Source of the DNA: Actinomycetota bacterium
Lineage (GTDB): Bacteria; Actinomycetota; Actinomycetes; S36-B12; UBA5976
DNA length: 23,730 nucleotides
NCBI GenBank assembly: GCA_009918865.1
Contig: RGCY01000004.1
Span: 1-23,730 of the forward strand
Reading direction: 5' to 3'
This document shows, piece by piece, positions 9,090-17,725 of this stretch (its first letter is position 1; every line of letters starts with the position of its first letter). Below the pieces are notes generated by a model that searched no databases, was not told where the DNA came from, and saw only the letters and a list, made by a program, of their open reading frames with translations. Both the position numbers and the translations under genes were made by a program.

Positions 9090-10354
9090 CGCAATCTTGG
9101 GAAGTTCGTGCTCAGGAACTTGATGAGCGCGACTCACTGCGGTCCTTTCGCAGTGAGTTTGTCATCAATGATGAGTCCGTCTGTTATCTAGATGGAAATT
9201 CACTCGGTCGACTTCCCGTCAGCACCCCTGCCGCGATTGCAGAGATGCTCGCGCAGTGGGGCGACGAACTCGTTTCTGGCTGGCAACACTGGGTCGATGA
9301 AGCACAGCGCACCGGCGATGTGTTGGGCTCAACGGTGCTCGGTGCTGCGGCTGGGCAGGTGCTTGCATGCGACACCACTTCGGTGAACTTCTACCAACTT
9401 TGCTCGGCAGCAGTTCGCGCACGTCCCGATCGGCAACGAATCATCACTGACGCCGCAAACTTCCCAACTGACCGCTACATCCTGCAGGGCATCGCGCGTG
9501 AGCACAATCTTGAGTTAGTGATTTTGGACAATGAACAAGACGATGACCAGTATGAACGGATAACAGAAGCACAGTTGACGCCATTGCTCGCAGATGATGT
9601 GGCGTTGGTTTCCTTGCAAGTTGTGCAATATCGCTCCGGTGCACGCAACGATGTTCCTGGCCTCACAGAACTCGTGCGCAACTATGGGGCATTCCTCGTG
9701 TGGGATGCCAGTCACGCAGTGGGGTCAGTGCCCCTTGCATTTGACGCCGATGGTGTCGATTTAGCAGTGGGCTGCACTTACAAGTACTTGAACAGCGGCC
9801 CGGGAGCGCCGGCATGGCTATACGTTCGCAAAAGCCTGCAACCAACATTGCAAGTGCCAATTCAAGGATGGTTTGCACAAGCTGATCAATTCGCTATGGG
9901 AGCTGAGTTTGAGCGCGCGCAGGGCATCCGTGGTTTTCAGATTGCTAGCCCATCAATTGTGGGTTTGCGCAGCATCAACGCTTCATTGAGCATCATCGCT
10001 AGGGCAGGAATGCCGGCCATTTCCCAGAAGGCCGCCACGGCAACTGCGTTCATGATTGACGTCTTCGACGAGTGGCTCGCACCGCTGGGATTCAAGCTGT
10101 TGACACCACGAGATGCGAACCAGCGCGGCGGTCACATTCGCATTGGCCACCCTGATGCGGACATCATCTGCAATGCCTTGCGCGTGCAGCACAACGTCAT
10201 CACCGACTACCGCGTGCCTGACTCAATCCGCGTCGCTGCATCACCCTTAACCACATCTTTTGGCGAAATCCTCGAAGGAATGCGTCGCATCCGCGACTGC
10301 GTTGCATCGCAGTGCTATCAGAATGCAACGGCGCGGATTGGAAGAGTAACGTGA
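9086..10354 (+). CDS. kynU: Kynureninase
   Basis: This PLP enzyme converts kynurenine (or 3-hydroxykynurenine) to anthranilate (or 3-hydroxyanthranilate) plus alanine. Visible motifs are YLDGNSLGRLP at the N-terminus, the NFPTDRYI segment, WDASHAVGSVPL with the PLP-binding aspartate, and GCTYKYLNSGPGAPAWLYV, where K233 is the expected Schiff-base lysine. The length of 422 residues is normal. The GTG start at 9086 overlaps the M13 stop (GTGA), so the two are translationally coupled. No tryptophan dioxygenase or kynurenine formamidase is in this window, so the rest of the pathway must be elsewhere or kynurenine is taken up. Only 15 bases separate its stop from the stop of the converging ABC ATPase gene. 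Confidence 0.95.
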   Translation: MTQSWEVRAQELDERDSLRSFRSEFVINDESVCYLDGNSLGRLPVSTPAAIAEMLAQWGDELVSGWQHWVDEAQRTGDVLGSTVLGAAAGQVLACDTTSVNFYQLCSAAVRARPDRQRIITDAANFPTDRYILQGIAREHNLELVILDNEQDDDQYERITEAQLTPLLADDVALVSLQVVQYRSGARNDVPGLTELVRNYGAFLVWDASHAVGSVPLAFDADGVDLAVGCTYKYLNSGPGAPAWLYVRKSLQPTLQVPIQGWFAQADQFAMGAEFERAQGIRGFQIASPSIVGLRSINASLSIIARAGMPAISQKAATATAFMIDVFDEWLAPLGFKLLTPRDANQRGGHIRIGHPDADIICNALRVQHNVITDYRVPDSIRVAASPLTTSFGEILEGMRRIRDCVASQCYQNATARIGRVT

Positions 10355-10369
10355 AAAATCGCCGGAAAA

Positions 10370-11458
10370 TCAGCCGAAGTAACGGTTACCGGTCTCGCTA
10401 CTGAAGGCAAAGACACTTCCTGGTCGTGGCGCTAGACGCACGCGTTCACCGCGTTGCGGAGTTTGTTGTGCATCAACTCGCACCGTAATTTGCTGAGGTT
10501 TACCGCTGGCATCTGTGACATCGCCGTAGATGTAGGAATCGGAACCAAGCATTTCCACCAGGGTCAACTCGAGTTCGAACCCTTGCTCTGCAAACACCAA
10601 GTCTTCTGGACGCACACCGATGGTTGCGGTTTTTGCGCCATCCGCAGCCGCGGCAGCAAGAATCTCACGCGTCAATGGGATGGAGTGGTCTCCCAATCGT
10701 GCGCCCTCAGAATCCAGCGGCAGATTCACCAGGTTCATCGCTGGCGAACCGATAAAACCGGCCACAAATGCATTAGCCGGGTTTTTGTAAAGATTCTGCG
10801 GCGTATCTGCTTGTTGCAAGAAACCATCTTTCATCACAACAACGCGGTCACCCATCGTCATCGCTTCGGTTTGGTCGTGAGTCACATACACCGTCGTGAC
10901 GCCCAACCGCCGTTGAAGCGACGCGATTTGCGTACGGGTCTGCACACGCAGTTTCGCATCAAGATTGGAGAGCGGCTCATCCATCAAGAAAACCTGAGGA
11001 TTGCGGACAATTGCGCGCCCCATCGCGACGCGTTGACGCTGCCCACCGCTAAGCGCCTTGGGCTTGCGCGCAAGGTACGGCTCAAGATCCAGAATCGCTG
11101 CGGCTTCCTTCACGCGCGCCTGAATGTCTGACTTCCTAACTCCAGCAATCTTCAGTGCAAACCCCATGTTCTCGGCAACAGTCATGTGTGGGTAGAGCGC
11201 GTAGTTCTGAAACACCATCGCGATGTCGCGATCTTTTGGAGCCACGTACGTGATGTCGCGCTCACCAATCCAGATGGAACCGTTGTCAATGTCTTCAAGA
11301 CCCGCAAGCATGCGTAGTGACGTGGTCTTACCGCACCCCGAAGGCCCGACAAAAACAAGAAATTCGCCATCGTTAACGTGCAAGTCCAACTCATTCACCG
11401 CAGGCACAGTCGACCCCGGATAGATGCGAGTCGCCTGGGTGAAGGTGACCGTGGCCAT
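10370..11458 (-). CDS. Sugar ABC transporter ATP-binding protein (UgpC/MsmK/MalK type)
   Basis: This is the ATPase that powers type-I sugar importers at the inner face of the membrane. It has Walker A GPSGCGKTT at residues 38-46, signature LSGGQRQRVAMGRAI, Walker B VFLMDEPLSNLDAK, the H-loop VYVTHDQTEAM and a C-terminal TOBE-type region (GVRPEDLVF onward). The open frame extends to 11545, but ATG 11458 is chosen because AGGAGA lies 7 bases upstream and the protein then begins ATVTFTQATRIYPG, the family's usual N-terminus. It is the last gene of the minus-strand glucanase operon, 31 bases after the second GH16 gene. The divergent operon has a binding protein and two permeases but no ATPase, so this is the obvious partner; such ATPases can also serve several importers. 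Confidence 0.94.
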   Translation of the reverse strand: MATVTFTQATRIYPGSTVPAVNELDLHVNDGEFLVFVGPSGCGKTTSLRMLAGLEDIDNGSIWIGERDITYVAPKDRDIAMVFQNYALYPHMTVAENMGFALKIAGVRKSDIQARVKEAAAILDLEPYLARKPKALSGGQRQRVAMGRAIVRNPQVFLMDEPLSNLDAKLRVQTRTQIASLQRRLGVTTVYVTHDQTEAMTMGDRVVVMKDGFLQQADTPQNLYKNPANAFVAGFIGSPAMNLVNLPLDSEGARLGDHSIPLTREILAAAAADGAKTATIGVRPEDLVFAEQGFELELTLVEMLGSDSYIYGDVTDASGKPQQITVRVDAQQTPQRGERVRLAPRPGSVFAFSSETGNRYFG

Positions 11459-11489
11459 GATTTGTCTCCTGTCAGTGTTGGTGCGCGTG

Positions 11490-12593
11490 TCAGTGACGGA
11501 TGAGCTTTCCGACACCGTCAACGGAGTAGTAACGAATGTAGTCAATCAACATCGTGCCGCCGGTGGTGTTTGTGGCCGGGACCATGAATGGGTTCACTGG
11601 GTCAGCCGGGTCACCACCGAGAATGCCTCCCATGGCGAGATTCACGATGAGAAAGAACTCTTGATTGAACGGCCAACCACGGCGACCCTTGCCCGGAATT
11701 GCATTGTTTGCTGATGTCATGAACGCCTTCGTGACGGATAAGTAGGTCTTTCCGTCAAACTGAAAATCAATTCGGTCTTTCTTCCACAGGATTCCGTAGG
11801 TGTGATAGTCACTGTAGAAGTTTTCAACCGCAGGCGTGTTTGCTGTGATGTCGATGTTGTGCTCGTCATTGGGAAAACTGTGCAAGGAACCAAACGCCTG
11901 GCCAGAGCGTTGAACAGCCGATGCCTCCATGATGTCAATTTCCCCACATTTAGGCCATGGAGCTTTGTCAATGTTTGCGCCCAAAAGCCAAAACGCCGGC
12001 CACGTGCCATCGTTCTCGGGAACTTTGATGCGTGCTTCAAGTTTGCCGTACATGAACCCGACCCCTTGAAACAGACCGGGCTGATTCTTCGTGCTCATCC
12101 GACCGCTGAGCCACTCGCACGTTCCTCCGGGCAGGCTCGTGCGCTCACAACTAAAGAAGTCGGTTTGCGTGGACGGGTAGAAGCCTTTGAGTGCGGGCTG
12201 CACAGGGCGAGCATTGATGGCGAGATTTCCTTTGCCATCAAGCTCAATTGCGCGGTGTTTCACGTACCCCTTCTTCTTGCCATTAATCATCTTGGTCCCG
12301 TACTCAACAGGCCCATCGATGTAACCCTGGCGCTCCTGATTGGGCGGGGTGAAAGTGATTTCCGTTGCCCAGAAGTACTGCTTCTTGTATTCACGGTCGC
12401 CGGTTTGCACCGAGTCAGGAACGCCGGCTTTGCCGTTGAATTCCTCGCTCCAAAGCAACTTCAACTTTGGGGCCTTCGCAGTCGGAGTCGTGCCCTGTGC
12501 ACTGTGCAGAGAACGAGCCTGAACTGCAGATGATGCGAAGGCGCACACAAGAGCGCCCACGCACACAGTCGCCAGTGCCATTCGCTTCTTCAT
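11490..12593 (-). CDS. Secreted GH16 glucanase (laminarinase-like), second copy
   Basis: This is a retaining endo-glucanase of glycoside hydrolase family 16. The catalytic motif EIDIME gives the nucleophile E218, D220 and acid/base E223, the laminarinase-type spelling with the beta-bulge methionine. Around it are WPAFWLLGANI, HTYGILWKKDRIDFQFDG and a C-terminal GGTMLIDYIRYYS strand. A signal peptide (KKRMALATVCVGALVCAF, ending near AVQA) predicts secretion. ATG 12593 is the start, with AAGG 9 bases upstream and one base after the preceding stop; the in-frame TTG at 12602 is unlikely. It is clearly paralogous to the GH16 gene at 16533-17606: same motif numbering and matching ends (DGVGKLIRH versus NGVGKVVRHS). 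No carbohydrate-binding module is attached. Beta-1,3- or mixed-linkage glucan is the expected substrate. Confidence 0.93.
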   Translation of the reverse strand: MKKRMALATVCVGALVCAFASSAVQARSLHSAQGTTPTAKAPKLKLLWSEEFNGKAGVPDSVQTGDREYKKQYFWATEITFTPPNQERQGYIDGPVEYGTKMINGKKKGYVKHRAIELDGKGNLAINARPVQPALKGFYPSTQTDFFSCERTSLPGGTCEWLSGRMSTKNQPGLFQGVGFMYGKLEARIKVPENDGTWPAFWLLGANIDKAPWPKCGEIDIMEASAVQRSGQAFGSLHSFPNDEHNIDITANTPAVENFYSDYHTYGILWKKDRIDFQFDGKTYLSVTKAFMTSANNAIPGKGRRGWPFNQEFFLIVNLAMGGILGGDPADPVNPFMVPATNTTGGTMLIDYIRYYSVDGVGKLIRH

Positions 12594-12594
12594 G

Positions 12595-14070
12595 TCAGCC
12601 AACCTTGTTCGTTCCAGCGCTTACTGATGTCGCTGAACCCAAAGCGTTGCTTCCAACCACTCGCACTCGCACAAACTGTCCTTTTTGGCTTTTCGTCAAG
12701 ACAAACGCCGACTTCGTTGCTCCCTTAATGGCAGCACAACCAGTAGGCACAGTTTGACCTGCTTTTCCAGCTGCTTTGCAGGCAAACCATTGATAACCGA
12801 ACTTTGGAGATGTGCCGGTCCAAGCGCCAGTCACGGCTACCAACTTTTGCCCCACCTTCGCGGTGCCCGTAACCGCAGCCGAACTCGTCACAGTGGGAGC
12901 GACGAGCCAACGCACTGCGGTGCGCGTGGCTGAGTTCGCGCCTTGCACCTGCGCGTTGATGATTTGCATGCCGGTCGCTTCATAATCGGCGATTGCATTG
13001 ACGCTTGCCCAGCCAGACTCGTCAGTCGTTTCCGTGACTGTGCCATCGGAATTACGACTACCTGCCACCGGATCAATGTCTGCATCACCTGGTCCAGAAG
13101 CCAGAGAGAAATTAACCTTCACCCCAGACTTGGGCTGCCCCTGCAAGTTGGTCACTTGCACGCGCACCGGCGTCTCTCCGGCACTTAGCGCAACAGTTTG
13201 GATGTCGTCGGCAGGGGCGATGCTGTCGTCCACGATGTCAACCCACAAGAGGTCTTTGTCTTCAAACGCTTCTTCACCTTTTGGGCACGGCGTGGTCGTC
13301 GGTGAGCAACCCACTCCACGTTCTGCATAGGGGCGTGGGTGCTTCTTGAACGATGCTGTGATGATTCCGCGCATGCACCCAAGTGCAACGGTGCAGGTGT
13401 CAAAGTTGGGTGTGGTGAGTGACAACGGTGCTGGCTCCGGACACAATGGCAGTTGCCCGTACGGTGGGTTGGAACAGTCGTTGTAGGTGTAGTCATGAGT
13501 GAGCGTCCACGTGACTCGTCCATTGGCATCGGTCACACCAGGAATTGATGTTTCTCCTCCATAGAAGTTTTCCCAGCCAGGAACGCCATCTCCGAAACCA
13601 CACCAGTCACGCACGATGTGCTGCTGATTCGGTCTGTCGAGCCCGGCATAGTCGCTTTCCAGACTCGTTGTAATCCACTTTGTCGCTGAGCAGGAAGCAA
13701 ACTTGTTGACGAGCAGGTATACGGTCGCATCCTTCATCAGTGCGCCTTTGCTATCACGCGCTTCATAAGTGAGGGTTAGCGTGCTACCCACACCGACATA
13801 GAACATACGAATCTTCGTGCCCTTGCCGTAGTTGTTGTCGTCCAACCCTGGATCTGTGCGCACGAATGTGTAGTCGATGGAGTTTGAATTCGTGAGAACT
13901 GGGGACACCAAACGCAAAGAGGGATTACCTGTGGGAACTGGCGTTGCCGCATCGGATGCTGGTGCGGACACAATCCCGCCACCAACGACGATGAGCGATG
14001 CCAGAGAAATTGCAAACCATGAGCGCATGACCCACACACTCCTGAGTTGTCGCAACCGCTTGATTGTCAT
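12595..14070 (-). CDS. Secreted Ig-like multidomain protein, function unknown (shorter paralogue)
   Basis: The 491-residue product starts with a signal peptide (WFAISLASLIVVGGGIVS region) and is otherwise beta-rich. Around residues 85-180 is an invasin-like Ig segment (LTLTYEARDSKGALMKDATV to TDANGRVTWTLTHD) with many cysteines that probably form disulfides. A second such segment, at about 288-385, resembles bacterial Ig-like domain 1 (VRVQVTNLQGQPKSGVKVNF). The last hundred residues form a domain common in secreted actinobacterial proteins (GTAKVGQKLVAVTGAW, then YQWFAC, then VRVRVVGSNALGS). No LPXTG motif or C-terminal membrane anchor is present. The ATG at 14070 overlaps the previous stop by 4 bases. 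Position between two glucanases suggests glucan binding or surface display; this is inference only. Confidence 0.85.
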   Translation of the reverse strand: MTIKRLRQLRSVWVMRSWFAISLASLIVVGGGIVSAPASDAATPVPTGNPSLRLVSPVLTNSNSIDYTFVRTDPGLDDNNYGKGTKIRMFYVGVGSTLTLTYEARDSKGALMKDATVYLLVNKFASCSATKWITTSLESDYAGLDRPNQQHIVRDWCGFGDGVPGWENFYGGETSIPGVTDANGRVTWTLTHDYTYNDCSNPPYGQLPLCPEPAPLSLTTPNFDTCTVALGCMRGIITASFKKHPRPYAERGVGCSPTTTPCPKGEEAFEDKDLLWVDIVDDSIAPADDIQTVALSAGETPVRVQVTNLQGQPKSGVKVNFSLASGPGDADIDPVAGSRNSDGTVTETTDESGWASVNAIADYEATGMQIINAQVQGANSATRTAVRWLVAPTVTSSAAVTGTAKVGQKLVAVTGAWTGTSPKFGYQWFACKAAGKAGQTVPTGCAAIKGATKSAFVLTKSQKGQFVRVRVVGSNALGSATSVSAGTNKVG

Positions 14071-16517
14071 TTCTTCACCTTCGCAGTCGTCGACGATGAT
14101 GCATCAATGCTTTGTCCTTGCGCTGTTGCCGTCACCCTCACCGCAATCAGTGCACCAGCGAGAGTTGAAGGAATCGTCAGTGTTGCTTTGGTTGCCCCAC
14201 GAATCGGGGTACACCCACTTAGCACGCTTGCAGCGCCTGAAAGCGCCGCCGATTTCGCTGCCTTACACGTCGACCACGCGTAGGCGAAAGCCACAGAACC
14301 ATTGCTCGTCCACGCTCCTTGAGTTGCCTTCAAGACTTGGCCCACTTTGGCTACTCCCAGAATCGCCGGCGCTGCAGTCGCGTAAATATCTGACCAATTC
14401 ATTGATGCAGACACTGATGTAACCGATGCGGCAAGACCAAATTCGGGATTAGCGGAGTTACCAATCTGGCTGGTTCCGTCGGCAGCAATCGTGGCCGTCA
14501 CTGTCTGTTCACCGGGCGTTGCCGTGGACCCACGTCGTACTCTCGCGGTGACAAATCCATTCGCGTCAGTCGTGACATTGGCTTCACTAACAAGTTCGCC
14601 GCCGGTTTGTGATAGCACTACGGGGACGTTTGCGTAGCCGTTACCAAATCTGTCAACGACCTGAAAACGTGTTGTCGCCTCTGTGCCGACGAGCGCGTTC
14701 TGCTTTGGGGTTTCGGACACAACCGACCGAGCATTGTTCGCAGTGGTTGTGAAGTTTTGGTAGATGTCGTAATCCTCTCCACCCACATGTATGGTGAAGA
14801 TGGTTCGGCCAGGTCGCGTCGCAGTGAACAAAAGTTCCGACAGGTATTGAAAGCCGAACACTTCTTTGTCTTTCATTTGGCTGACATCTTTAATGTCCGC
14901 CGCGAGTGGTAGCCGCGCTGCTTTGCACACCGCCAACCCATTTGTCGAAGGGCAGACTCTCAAAACTTTTCCACCGTTAGTCGCTGAGACGGTGACATCA
15001 GGGGCATAGAGCACTGCACGTTCCATGCAGAACGGTCGCTTGGGTGATGAACTCGGTAGCCGGCGAACTTTTTGCGGATTCTTGGGATCAATCTGAATAA
15101 AACACAACTTGTCTGGGTTCGAGTTGTAGAGCGGTTTGATGTCAAGCCTGGCTCGGACTGTGGACTCACTGAAATCCGCATTAGTGGCAGCCCCATTGGT
15201 TGCCAACGGTAACGCTGGATTCTTGTTTCCTGAGTCGTCGTAAACGTAGTCAGTCAGGGCCTTTGTGGTTCGTAGTCCACGCGTGATGACATGTGAATTC
15301 ACGTAACGCAATTGAATATCCGTGGTGTTGACAAACTGCGGCCAAAACAAGTCCAGCGATTCCGGTTGCTTTCCCGTGGTTGCCTTGAACTCCATACCAA
15401 TCGCGCACGTGTGCGTTTCTTTCGTGTCACCGTTGTAACCCAGGTTCGTGCAGGCGTCGTTCGGAGTGTTCAAGTTCTGCACACTGAACGTGACATAGCC
15501 GTTCTTATCGGTGTACTTATGTGAAACCTCTGGCCCCCACTTGCAGCCAACAGTTCCACAGTTGTTTCCACCGGACGGATGGACAAAGTCCACTGGCTGG
15601 TTGGCCATGGGCTGACCCCAAATGTCGAGAACGCGGTAAGGGATGGTGACAACATCGCCAACTTGGTACGACTTGGTGTAAACACATGCATATTCGCTGA
15701 ACCATGAACGCTTGTAGACACTCCAACCCCACGTTTGGTCTTTAGCCCAGCTCAGCCCACCGCAGTTGGGAAGTGCCGGAGTTTGGTCTTGATTCAGCAT
15801 GCTGACTTGTGGGTAGTAGCCGGCCTCTTCAAACTGAACGTTCATCGGACCGATAGTGTCGGTGGTTCCTGCGGCATCTGAATCGTCACAAGTGTTGTTC
15901 TGCGCCGTGCGGTCACAGTTGCTCACACTCACGCCAACATAGTCATCAGACATGATGACGTTGCCGTTGGCTGCATTGCCAGCATTTTCAAGGCGAATCT
16001 CAAGCCTCGCAACACCTGAGTTATCCGCTACTGCATTGCGGTAGATCATGCCCACGTCTTGCACTCCACCACGAAAACCGTTGAAGTTTGCCTTGTACGC
16101 ATAACCGTCAAGGGCGAGCTTGATGCGAGTGAATGCTTTCGTCTTTTCGTTGTATTCGAACGCATTTGTGTCAATCGCGAACTGGACTTTCTTGTTTGCG
16201 CAATCGCTGGCCGGTGCCGTGTCATACCCCTGCTTCTTCGTACAGTTGTAAGCAATCGTGACTGAGTTCACACCAATGCGCACATACACATTGTTGTGTT
16301 GACCGGCATCGTCTGTTGCTCGCGCACCAGCACTGTCAAAAACACGCAGGTTCTGTTGGAAAATGCCATCACCTGGTTCAACATTGAATTGACTCCAGCG
16401 CGGCTTCGGTGCCCACTCAGACTCAGCAGTTGCTGGCATGCCGATGGCCGAAACCAACAACACTGAAATCGCGGTCACCACCCGGGTTCGCATTGACACC
16501 ACTTTGCCTCGTCTCAT
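14067..16517 (-). CDS. Large secreted Ig-like multidomain protein, function unknown (longer paralogue)
   Basis: This protein of about 816 residues begins with a signal peptide (RTRVVTAISVLLVSAIG, ending near ATA) and has an architecture parallel to its downstream neighbour. It has an Ig-like segment at about 285-360 (VVTIPYRVLDIWGQPMANQ to TDKNGYVTFSVQNLN), a DLFWPQFV strand matching DLLWVDIV in the paralogue, a Big_1-like domain at about 605-695 (RFQVVDRFGNGYANVPVVL) and a C-terminal VAKVGQVLKATQGAW domain. Many paired cysteines suggest disulfides. A patch near residues 250-280 is rich in Trp and Tyr. The start is uncertain: GTG 16532, ATG 16517, GTG 16499 (GAGG 7 bases upstream) and ATG 16493 all leave an intact signal peptide. 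It follows the first GH16 gene directly. No anchor or catalytic motif was recognised. Confidence 0.85.
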   Translation of the reverse strand: MRRGKVVSMRTRVVTAISVLLVSAIGMPATAESEWAPKPRWSQFNVEPGDGIFQQNLRVFDSAGARATDDAGQHNNVYVRIGVNSVTIAYNCTKKQGYDTAPASDCANKKVQFAIDTNAFEYNEKTKAFTRIKLALDGYAYKANFNGFRGGVQDVGMIYRNAVADNSGVARLEIRLENAGNAANGNVIMSDDYVGVSVSNCDRTAQNNTCDDSDAAGTTDTIGPMNVQFEEAGYYPQVSMLNQDQTPALPNCGGLSWAKDQTWGWSVYKRSWFSEYACVYTKSYQVGDVVTIPYRVLDIWGQPMANQPVDFVHPSGGNNCGTVGCKWGPEVSHKYTDKNGYVTFSVQNLNTPNDACTNLGYNGDTKETHTCAIGMEFKATTGKQPESLDLFWPQFVNTTDIQLRYVNSHVITRGLRTTKALTDYVYDDSGNKNPALPLATNGAATNADFSESTVRARLDIKPLYNSNPDKLCFIQIDPKNPQKVRRLPSSSPKRPFCMERAVLYAPDVTVSATNGGKVLRVCPSTNGLAVCKAARLPLAADIKDVSQMKDKEVFGFQYLSELLFTATRPGRTIFTIHVGGEDYDIYQNFTTTANNARSVVSETPKQNALVGTEATTRFQVVDRFGNGYANVPVVLSQTGGELVSEANVTTDANGFVTARVRRGSTATPGEQTVTATIAADGTSQIGNSANPEFGLAASVTSVSASMNWSDIYATAAPAILGVAKVGQVLKATQGAWTSNGSVAFAYAWSTCKAAKSAALSGAASVLSGCTPIRGATKATLTIPSTLAGALIAVRVTATAQGQSIDASSSTTAKVKK

Positions 16518-16532
16518 TGTTCTGCCGCCCAC

Positions 16533-17606
16533 CTACGAGTGCCTGACCACTTTGCCCACGCCGTTCACACTTGAATACCTCACCCAGTCGACGAGCATGG
16601 TGCCGCCCATGGAATCAGGATCCACATCACCATTGGCATCGCCGCCAAGGGTTCCACCCATTGCCACGTTGAGAATCATGAACATTTCCTGGTCGAAAGG
16701 CCAACTGCGCGGGAATTTCCAGTCACCGCGCGTGACCCCGGCTTTGGTGGCGGTGAAGAACGGTTTGCCATCGAGCCGCCATTGGACTTTGCTCTTGTCC
16801 CAAAGGATTCCAAACACGTGGTACTTGGTGTAGAGGTCCTCCAAATAACGCGAACCACTGCCAACGCCAAACCCATCACTCGGATACGAGTGCAATGTGC
16901 CGAAGTGAGTCCAGTAACGCGCGCCGTTAGCGGCCGCCTCCATGATGTCAATTTCTCCGCATGCCGGCCAATCAACTTCACCAATGTTCGCACCAAGCAA
17001 CCAGAACGCGGGCCAAGAATTCCAGGCATTCGGCACCTTTATACGCGCTTCAATCAATCCGTACTGAAATCCGACCGTGCCACGCGTGTTTATGCGCCCA
17101 CTAACAAATTCACAAGGCCCGTACCAACATGTTCCAGCAGGCGCATTGCTTGGCCGTGCGCCTGACTTGGGCACAACCCGGCGAGCATTGATGGCGAGAT
17201 TTCCCTTGCCATCGAGTTCCACTGCGTAGTGAGCAACCTTGCCTGACTTCGTGTACTCGACTACTCCGTCGGTGTAAAACTGACGCTCTCGATTTCCGCC
17301 TCCAGCACCAGTGATTTCGGCTTGCCAGACCTGTCCGCGCGCAGGTGCGATGGTTTCCCGGGCGATGCTGCTCGTGCGGCCGGCTTTTCCGTTGAATTCC
17401 TGACTCCACAGCAGTTTTAGTACTGGCTTTGCCGCCGGGGTGGGCGTGGGCTTTCCACCCGTATGGGTGAACCCGGCGCGTTGCATGTGGGCGCGATTTT
17501 CCGATCGGGCCTGCGCTTGGGTTGGTAATTCAGACAAAACAACAATCGACAGGCAGAGTGCGAGCGGCAGAATCACGCGGTGACTCATGCTGCGGCGCGC
17601 TCTCAT
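16533..17606 (-). CDS. Secreted GH16 glucanase (laminarinase-like), first copy
   Basis: This is a family-16 endo-glucanase expected to cut beta-1,3-glucan (laminarin) or mixed-linkage glucan outside the cell. EIDIME gives E218, D220 and E223 as catalytic residues, preceded by WPAFWLLGANIGEVDWPACG and followed by HVFGILWDKSKVQWRLDGKP and GGTMLVDWVRYSSVNGVGK. A signal peptide (SHRVILPLALCLSIVVL, cut near AQA) is present. The open frame reaches a GTG at 17648, but ATG 17606 has AAAGGG 6 bases upstream and starts the signal peptide naturally (MRARRSMSHR). It is the first gene of the minus-strand operon, reading away from the operator pair at 17734-17771. It is a single-domain enzyme without a binding module; the Ig-like genes downstream may supply that role. 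Confidence 0.94.
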   Translation of the reverse strand: MRARRSMSHRVILPLALCLSIVVLSELPTQAQARSENRAHMQRAGFTHTGGKPTPTPAAKPVLKLLWSQEFNGKAGRTSSIARETIAPARGQVWQAEITGAGGGNRERQFYTDGVVEYTKSGKVAHYAVELDGKGNLAINARRVVPKSGARPSNAPAGTCWYGPCEFVSGRINTRGTVGFQYGLIEARIKVPNAWNSWPAFWLLGANIGEVDWPACGEIDIMEAAANGARYWTHFGTLHSYPSDGFGVGSGSRYLEDLYTKYHVFGILWDKSKVQWRLDGKPFFTATKAGVTRGDWKFPRSWPFDQEMFMILNVAMGGTLGGDANGDVDPDSMGGTMLVDWVRYSSVNGVGKVVRHS

Positions 17607-17725
17607 GGCCAGCCCTTTCATCGGGTGAGTCGATGTGAATCGCGCCACCTCAACACGCTCCGGCGAGCGTGCTCTTTGCCACTTCAGACGCGAGTTGCGG
17701 CTGGATTGGTTGCGCAGTGTTCGTC

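Noticed and set aside
10355..10400. Possible bidirectional terminator between kynureninase and the ABC ATPase
   Set aside because: Only a 5-base stem (GTAAC/GTTAC) inside the ATPase end and a few T residues on the minus strand are seen; there is no GC-rich hairpin with a T-tract.
12350..12363. TGAAAGTGATTTCC inside the second GH16 gene, similar to the operators
   Set aside because: It matches 12 of 14 bases but loses the central CG and the terminal symmetric base, and it lies deep in coding sequence with no nearby start; treated as chance.
11802..12533. 243-codon plus-strand frame opposite the second GH16 gene
   Set aside because: The minus strand encodes a complete GH16 enzyme with catalytic residues and signal peptide; the opposite reading is a compositional shadow.
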